Shown piece by piece: positions 57,414-64,000 of a DNA stretch of 64,000 bases. The stretch's first letter is position 1. Each line of letters starts with the position of its first letter. The notes beneath the pieces are model-generated. The model was not told where the DNA came from. It was given only the letters and a program-made list of their open reading frames with translations, and did no database searches. This DNA is from Pleurodeles waltl (taxonomy: Eukaryota > Chordata > Amphibia > Caudata > Salamandridae). The DNA is taken from NCBI RefSeq assembly GCF_031143425.1, contig NC_090437.1, forward strand, positions 1,176,672,863-1,176,736,862, read 5' to 3'. Both the position numbers and the translations under genes were made by a program.

Positions 57414-59480
57414 TAACACAGGCGGTGGTCTCCAGTTTCATAATTTCAAGGGAACCCAATAACAAATAGTTTTGAAAAATTACCTTTGTTTAAAAACAAT
57501 TCACAGTAACCGCCTGTGCAGATTTGTTTTTAATTGTGTGAGGTATATTAATACAGATATAAGTATGCGTTATTGCTCTAATCTGTGGGCAGTAAGGGCT
57601 TGTATAACGCCCCCGCAATTATGGCACCAAGCTACAGAAACGGAAAACACGGCAATTAGCACCGAGCAGTGAATTCAGCGTACCATTCTTAGATGGGACA
57701 CACTGCTTCTGTCCACTGCAGGAGGAGCCCAGCTCTGCCTATCTTTCATCATTAGCCAGTTCTTGTTTCTCTGTGGCCCCTTTCTTTCTTTCACTAAAGA
57801 GGAATGTAAGCCCTAAACTCCATTTAAAAGTAAGCACTTGCTAACTCGTCCCTTTCTGATAATTTATTACACATCAGGACTTGTTTTAGGCCAATGAATC
57901 TTTTGACCCATTTGAGAGACACCTTAGGACGAGATAGCTAATCAATATGTCAATCAATATGTCAATAATGTCATCAATATTTATCACAACAATACATTTC
58001 ACTTTAGTCAAAGTCATTAATCAATTCAAGACGCTACCATGACCTTGCAGCCATGAATAACCACACCGGTTTAGTAGAATTTTATGAGTTTTTTATTCCC
58101 TATTACTTACAAATCTAATAGCAGGTGCGTCAATCTCAAAACCAAGAAACATAATAGTATAGTCACAATATGGCAACTTTGGTAAGATTTCAATAATGCG
58201 AGAATCACAAACATCAGAACATAACACGGCGTGAACATAGATCAATTTAACAGAGTGTCAATAATGTGTCAGTTCAACAAAGCATAGTCTCGGTCGTTTG
58301 TCTATTTGCGTCAGTTTTGGTGAAGACCTGCCGTAACCACTGATTAGCATTAGCATGTTGGGCTTCATGCAAAACAATTTAGAACACTAATTTGGAAAAC
58401 ATCTATCTAAGGTCTCTGTCAAAAGTAGCAGTTGGTACCTAGAAAGGAAAAGCAAACAGACAAATCACAAATGCAGTGTCATAATTACCCTCCAAGGTTT
58501 AGATCAGCGCACAGGTTCAGTCTTCGTCTTCAGGACATCAGTCAATTCGCCATCAGTCAAAACTCAGCTCTGGGGCAAAAGGGCACTTTCCTCATAAGGA
58601 GGTAAAGTGTAACATGGACAAATCCAAAAGCAAGGATGGTTTCAAGTAAAACCACAAGTCACCAAACAGAGTGACAGAGTTTCTGGATAAAATCAATAGC
58701 ATTCCCTAACCCACCTAGATGACTCCCCGAGACATGGGTTTTTATCCCTTTTTCGTTGTACCTTCCCCCAAAATTTTATTGGACATTTTCTACACCCCAC
58801 TATCTTTAACCTATCAGAAAATACATTAGGTAACCTAACTCTTCACCCCATATTATTTTACAAGTCTTTAATTGGTTTTCATAATTGACGTCTTCAGAGG
58901 TGGCACGTCCGGTATGATTTCATCTTTCTGTAATTCTTTGCACAACTTTTGGTCAGCAGTTCCATTGTCTTCACCGGTTTGAATGACCTTGTACATTACA
59001 TTAATCTACACTGTTTCAGTTTGTTTTTAACATTTATTCTGCAAACAATAAAAGGTCTGTGAGAACGGATCTAACATGGTTACATTCGTCTTGAAGGAAA
59101 AGAACATGCAGGGTCGTGTCCTTTTATGAGTCAGCGCACTGCAAAATAGGAAAATACATTTAATATGAGAGCCAAGCGACTAAACTTCGGCTCATGCTAA
59201 CTTAAGGCCTATGAGGATTTCAGCACAGATTCAATAACGCAATCATTAGTATAAACTTATTTAAACACAATATAAACATTTTAGTCATCATTATTAGTCT
59301 ACGTATACATTGGCGGCCACTTCCCGTGGTCACATTTCAAGTGCACGTTCAAGCAAAAATTATTATTATTGTTTCTATGCAGCATATCACACATTAATTC
59401 ATAAACAATTCATGTTAATATAGACTATATAAGTTACGCTCTCTCAGTCCCTCCTCTGATGACGTTCGTCATCACACAAA
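57414..59480 (-). other. Probable 3' LTR region of the endogenous retrovirus, left limit unknown
   Basis: This follows env on the - strand and should contain the retroviral 3' LTR. Its likely start is TGTGTGATGACG, at about 59478 on the + coordinates, just after a purine tract. An inverted TGATGACG/CGTCATCA pair lies at 59457-59474. AATAAA on the - strand near 58090 could be the polyadenylation signal. The end of the LTR was not found. Part of this may be older host sequence. Confidence 0.4.
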
Positions 59481-59496
59481 CCTTTCCCCTTTGACC
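59481..59496 (-). promoter_or_regulatory. Polypurine tract of the endogenous retrovirus
   Basis: On the - strand GGTCAAAGGGGAAAGG lies just after the env stop and before the presumed LTR start. The position is right for plus-strand priming. Confidence 0.55.
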
Positions 59497-59503
59497 TTTC
59501 ACT

Positions 59504-60435
59504 TTAATTTTTCACTTTACGCATTATGCGCATTTCAACATCTTGTCCCTTGTGTGAACTCTCCCAAATGTCATTAAACATTTTCTCCCTTTCATTTTCT
59601 TCATGCTTTTTACTCCTCCTGGTCCAATTTCTTTTAATGTTGTCATTAATTTTGCAAGCTCCCCATAATCCTAATAGACAGGCCAGAACAATTAATAGAC
59701 CACATAATATTTTTGGAAGTACCCCATTCCAAATATTGCTAAACCAGCTCCCTACTCTGGCAATTCCTTTCCAAATTTCTCCCACACTCCAGGTTCCTTC
59801 AAGTCCTTCAAATTTGCACTATCTTTAGTTAGGTTAGTAAGCATACCTCTAATCTTTTTACTATTGTGAGGTATATATGAGCAACAATGACGCTCGTTGA
59901 GCATCTTGCAGACTCCTCCACTCTTTGCTAAAAGAATATCTAAAGCAAGCCGATTTTGAAGAGTCATAGCTCTTTCCGCAGCAAGTTTAGCATTCATCAG
60001 GAGTATGGCCCCTGTAAAATTTGTCAGCATGTTATCCACAATAATAGACAATTTTCGAATCTTTATGGAGTTTAAAATAACCTCTACCGAAGGAATTATG
60101 GCTCCAAATATGTCACCAATGACAGCAGCCGCTGTTTCTCGTTTTTGTCTAGCATGTTGTAATTCAGACATTTTAGGTACTTGCTTTAAGTCATCTATTT
60201 GGTAAATCTTTGGGAAAACTATTCCCAAATAACATGTCCCATACCATCCCTTAGGGAGACGGTAATAAGCATTAAGTCCACAGATATAATAGATCCCAGG
60301 GATCGCTGGATCTTGTCCATTTAACATGAATGTCCATTTACTCTGAAACAAAAACACATGCCTGCATTCACTCGTTCCCACAAATAAAGTGTCATGTTCA
60401 GATTTCGGCCCATATATACAAAGCCTTCCTACATG
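59504..60435 (-). pseudogene. Endogenous retrovirus env, 3' part (end of SU and TM subunit), broken
   Basis: In order on the - strand: a stretch of surface subunit, a furin-type site RQKRE, a hydrophobic fusion-peptide-like segment beginning AAAVIGDIFGAI, and two helical regions. Between the helices is LQNRLALDILLAKSGGVC, with a Cys-7-Cys-Cys spacing (class I retroviruses usually have six). Then come a membrane anchor (about 59720-59650) and a charged tail ending near 59504. A frameshift near 59770 separates the anchor from the ectodomain, so no complete protein is made. The upstream half of env lies beyond the solo LTR inserted at 60441. It resembles gamma/epsilon-type Env; the genus is not determined. 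Confidence 0.8.
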
Positions 60436-60440
60436 TAATG

Positions 60441-63041
60441 TGTTGGACTTTTTGCCTTACGCAGGGTCATCCTCAGTCTTTTTGCCTCCTTCCTCCTGGT
60501 TTTTCTGACCTCTCGCTGTTGGCTCTAGGACTCTGAGCACTTTATCACTGCTGACCAGTGCTAAAGTGCAAGTGCTCTCCCATCTAAAGTTGGTATGATT
60601 GGCTTATACCTAATTGTCATATTTAATTTACCTATAAGTCCCTTGTACAGTGGTATCTCTATACCCAGGGCCTGTAAATTAAATACTACTAGTGTGCCTG
60701 CAGCGCTGCTTGCCCCACCCACTGAAGTAGACTTTCAAAACCTGTCTCAGGCCTGCTAGCGCAGGGCCTGTGTGCGCAGTTTTCTGCCACAGGGACCTGG
60801 CATCTAAATTTACTTGCCAGGCCCAGAACTCCCCTTTTACTACATGTAAGTCTACCCTAAGGTACGCCGTAGCTAGCCCTATGGGCAGGGTGCCATGTAT
60901 GTAGAAAGGCAGGACATGTGCCATATTGCATGGCCTGTCCTAGTAGTGACAAACAGCCTAACTTGGTGTCTCACTGCTGTGAGTGCTGCCTTCTCATAGG
61001 ATTGCATTAGAAATGCCCTGCTTTATGTGTAAGGGGTATTGTCTGATTTATGAGGGGTAGCGTAGGGGTGTTTGGTATGGTTGTGATGGTGATAATAAAT
61101 GCTGCTTACTGGTGTGGGTGTATTTTTTATTACTATCATAGAAATGCCACTTCTAGAAAGTGCACATTTATCTGTGCTTATGACTCTGGTGTTTTGCAGC
61201 TTGACTCCAATCCACGTCTGGGCTGAGTGACAGTTGGGGCTTTGTGCATACTTTTCAGACAGCCTGTACACAGGGAGGGTGGAGGTGTCACAGAGGTGAA
61301 TCTGCATACTGATTAGTCTTCCTGGGCTGAGAGAAGGGAGAGGCGGGGAACACCTACATTTGTAAAGGCTGTGCCCTGGCCTCACACAATAGGGTCGTTA
61401 ACCCCCCACTGATGTTTGGAGCCTGTGCTGAAAGGAGAGAGGGGGCACTCCCAGAACCAGTTGTAACTGGCTGGAACCTCCTCTCCCTACCATTGTAAAA
61501 CAATGTAAGAACTGACTATAAGTACAGGGGAATTTTCCCCACAATTTGGAGACTCTTGGAATCATCTTGGAACTGGGCAGCAAAGGCTGAAAGGACTCAC
61601 CAGGAACCGCAATGGACTGCTGCTGCTGTGCTGACCTGTGACCTGCCTGGTCACTGTGAAGGACTTGCCACTTGCTGCCTTTCCCTTGTGCTGGCCTGTA
61701 GCTGGGCCCTCCACCTGAGGACCTTGTCTTAAGATTCTGCTCCCCAGGGGCAGGGTGCTGTGGCCCCTGACCCCTGCATCCATTTCTTCACGAGGGGTGC
61801 TTCTCCGTGGTTGCGGCTGCCATATCTCTGATTGCAGCGCGCTTATGGAGCCTTGGGAGCTCGTAGGCTCCTTGCTGCATTGTGCCCCTTTAAATAAGAT
61901 CACCACAGCAGCCCGGGAAGCTGGAAGAACACTCGCGCACCGCATCGGGTGCAGGCGAGTGTCTGCTCGGGCCCCAGGAGGGGTCTGATCTTCTTGTGGC
62001 TTCACGGCAGGACCAGGGGAAGGCGCGGGGAGTGCCCCCTTCCCCCTGGCCTCTGCGTTAGGAGCAGGACGCTCCTTTTCTGCTGTTAGGTAAAACGAGC
62101 ATTATTGTGCCCCCTCAGCTTGGTGGAAGGACAAGTGGAGGCCCGGGGGGGCCCCCAGAGATCACGGGTCCCGGGAGGGGCCTGTCATTAAACCGGAGGG
62201 GGTGCATGGTGCCCCCCTCCTGCCCTAAGTTGTTTTTGCTGGCTTTGGCCCCCCTCATGAGGGCCGGTTGAGGACATGGGGGGCCCCCAGTAATCACAGT
62301 CCCCGGTGGGGCCTGTCTATAAAAGAGAGGAGGTGCATGTCGCCCTCCTCTGACCCCAGAGTATAAGGGAGGCCCCCGTTTTGCACATAGGAGCGCCGGG
62401 GCCCCATTGTTCGCCTTCTAGGCACTGGAGGTGCCTTCATCCAACCAGGTATTGTTTAAAGGACCAATATAGTTGCAATCCAAAGTTCTTTCTACAGAGT
62501 TTTGTTTGATTCATATATTACCTACCTGCGTTTGATGTTTTTACATATGTGTATGCAAATGTTCCTTTTATGGACATGCTTGCTAATATATTTTTCTAAC
62601 TTGCCATAATTTTTCTAATGTTCCTACTATGGGCATTTTATGATATTCTTATGACAAGTGCTGTGATGTAATAACGTGTTTTCCTGACTACTGCTCATGT
62701 TGCAGAAACTAATGTGTAACGTTCTGACAACTGCTAAGGTAGCAGGATAGTACTGATATGTGATGTTTGGTTTGATAATTGCCTTGTGTACAATACAGTA
62801 TATTTTCATATAATCTAGTGTTGTGTTTCCTTTGTGGTGGGGATATTGCGTCACGTGTTGTGTGTGTGGTGCAAACGCTTTACACATTGCCTCTGGGATA
62901 AGCCTGACTGCTCGTGCCAAGCTACCAAGGGGGTGAGCAGGGGTTATCTTGGACGTGTAACTCCCTTGCCCTGACTAGAGTGGGTAAGTTCTGCCTGGCT
63001 GAGGTGCATACCCTAGCCAACCAGAAACCCCATTTCTAACA
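60441..63041 (+). mobile_element. Solo LTR inserted in env, Gmr1-like family X relative
   Basis: 2,601 bp. Starts TGTTGGACTTTTTGCC and ends CATTTCTAACA, with a perfect TAATG duplication (60436-60440, 63042-63046). It is a relative of the solo LTR at 27125-29893 in the opposite orientation, with matching blocks in order. These include the GC-rich stretch (about 61740-62420), the TGTAAAACA/GGTTCTGGGAGTG-like block and the leader hairpin. No internal sequence remains. Confidence 0.85.
62872..62947 (+). ncRNA. Conserved LTR leader hairpin block
   Basis: CTGCTC and GAGCAG arms around GTGCCAAGCTACCAAGG, preceded by CGCTTTACACATTGCC. Same layout as in the other five LTRs. Confidence 0.5.
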
Positions 63042-63046
63042 TAATG

Positions 63047-63779
63047 CATCTATAGCTAATTTGCCTTGCGTCTTTATTGCGGTGTAAGCATAATCATTTG
63101 CATATGTGTGTTTTTGTAGCCCCTTTTCTAATCTTTCTTTCAATGCTTTGCGTCTATCATCAGTGTGATCTAAGAAGCTTTTCTCTACAGGTGTCAATAA
63201 GCAGGTCAGATTGTTGCGGTGTGCATAAGTTGTCCCAAATGTAAGCGTCGGTTCAAAGAAACCTCTAACTAATTTTATACTATGCTACTTGGCTAATTTG
63301 TTCAGAAATTCGATCACAGGCACAAAAGAAAACACTACATCCAATTTAGAATAAAAATATTGCACATGCTCCTGATTATAGAATCTTGTTAATAGCAAGC
63401 TACAACTTATCCCGAACGTTAATGGAAGGCTATGGTAGGTGACCCCTTCTTGTACTGATGAAGGAATCTTTGTGCACACATAACAGTTTTTCGCATCCAT
63501 GGTCTCAAAATATTCATTCAGCAAGCGATAGAAGACATTAGTGGAAAGTTCCCCCTTTGAGTTAGTTCCTTCATGCAAGTGTTTTGTATCCTGCTCAAAC
63601 TTTTCCCACGGTGTTAGTGTTGTAGTCTCAGGTTTTGAAGCATTGTTAGACACTTTCTTATCCAACCACAGCATTCCCACAATCACACCTACAATTATTA
63701 TTGCACACACAATACCTATTATAAGACTCAACCAACCACACACTTTACCCTTTTTGTTACTACCTCTATCATAAGCCAT
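63047..63779 (-). pseudogene. Endogenous retrovirus env, 5' part (leader and start of SU), broken
   Basis: Begins MAYDRGSNKKGKVCGW with a short cytosolic start and a strong hydrophobic segment (about residues 16-39, LSLIIGIVCAIIIVGVIVG). This acts as an uncleaved-looking leader or signal anchor. The surface-subunit start follows, with the CYVC motif (a C-x-x-C as found in class I surface subunits) at about residues 99-102. An in-frame stop lies near 63285. The frame then continues without stops to the solo LTR at 63041, where the gene is split. Total env on both sides of the insertion is about 1.67 kb, an ordinary length. It lies upstream of the TM part on the same strand. Confidence 0.7.
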
Positions 63780-64000
63780 GTCTGTAAAGAATCAGATAGC
63801 AGAACAATAATCAACTCGAGGACGATATAAAACTCTTATTTATTTTTTTTCTTGATGTAAAAGTCTCTTTCTCTCTGCGTATATTTATGGCGTTTCACTC
63901 ACTCCAGGATCCTTTTGTCAAATCAGGTTAGCAGCTTGTCATAATCGGGTTTTCAAAGTCAATTCAGGTTATCAGTGTCACATCCGGTATTTATAAGTCT
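63780..64000. other. Upstream of env, window edge
   Basis: Expected to be the pol/env spacer or the end of pol, but I can read no pol motif. A T-rich run lies near 63838-63851. Confidence 0.35.

Overview
The window looks like gene-poor DNA from a vertebrate with a very large, transposon-filled genome. A salamander or newt is my best guess. This is inferred from the mix of elements: LTR retrotransposons with 2-2.8 kb LTRs, PIF/Harbinger transposons and their palindromic miniature relatives, L1-type LINEs and an endogenous retrovirus. I found no convincing host exon, tRNA, rRNA or CRISPR array. Every coding stretch I can name belongs to a mobile element, and almost all are broken.

Layout. 1-1.33 kb is the 3' end of a non-LTR retrotransposon (+). 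2.7-4.3 kb holds two palindrome-rich miniature elements. 4.65-11.74 kb is a nearly complete 7.1 kb Harbinger transposon with matching termini, a decayed DDE transposase (+) and two different Myb/SANT-like genes (-). 12.7-19.06 kb is an L1-like LINE (-), with ORF1, the ORF2 endonuclease part and the ORF2 3' part. About 1 kb of other sequence replaces the middle of ORF2 and carries a hammerhead-ribozyme-like motif. A second L1 endonuclease fragment lies at 20.2-20.9 kb. 21-24.6 kb is AT-rich, with a diverged direct duplication and miniature elements. 27.1-29.9 kb is a 2.77 kb solo LTR with a perfect target duplication.

30.94-38.61 kb is a young LTR retrotransposon (-). Its 2.5 kb LTRs are about 99% identical by eye and flanked by GTCAC. 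It encodes only Gag and protease, followed by a basic/proline-rich linker and two hydrophobic segments in place of polymerase and integrase. 38.86-39.73 kb holds two Harbinger-type miniature elements in opposite orientation. Related ones lie at 43.57-44.63 and 45.69-46.28 kb, and minisatellites at 43.94-44.27 and 47.24-47.95 kb. 48.52-57.41 kb is an older, decayed element (-) with the order Gag-protease-integrase-RT-RNase H, which is the Gmr1-type order. It is flanked by TAAAT and has a truncated 3' LTR. 57.4-64 kb is the 3' part of an endogenous retrovirus (-). Its env is split by a 2.6 kb solo LTR with target duplication TAATG.

How they relate. The three long-LTR families share a conserved block near the end of the LTR that can form a hairpin in the RNA leader, and both internal regions have Leu-tRNA-like primer sites. 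The Gag-protease-only element is probably mobilised in trans by a Gmr1-like relative. The miniature element at 43.57 kb shares its termini with the 7.1 kb Harbinger, so it is probably a non-autonomous client of that family.
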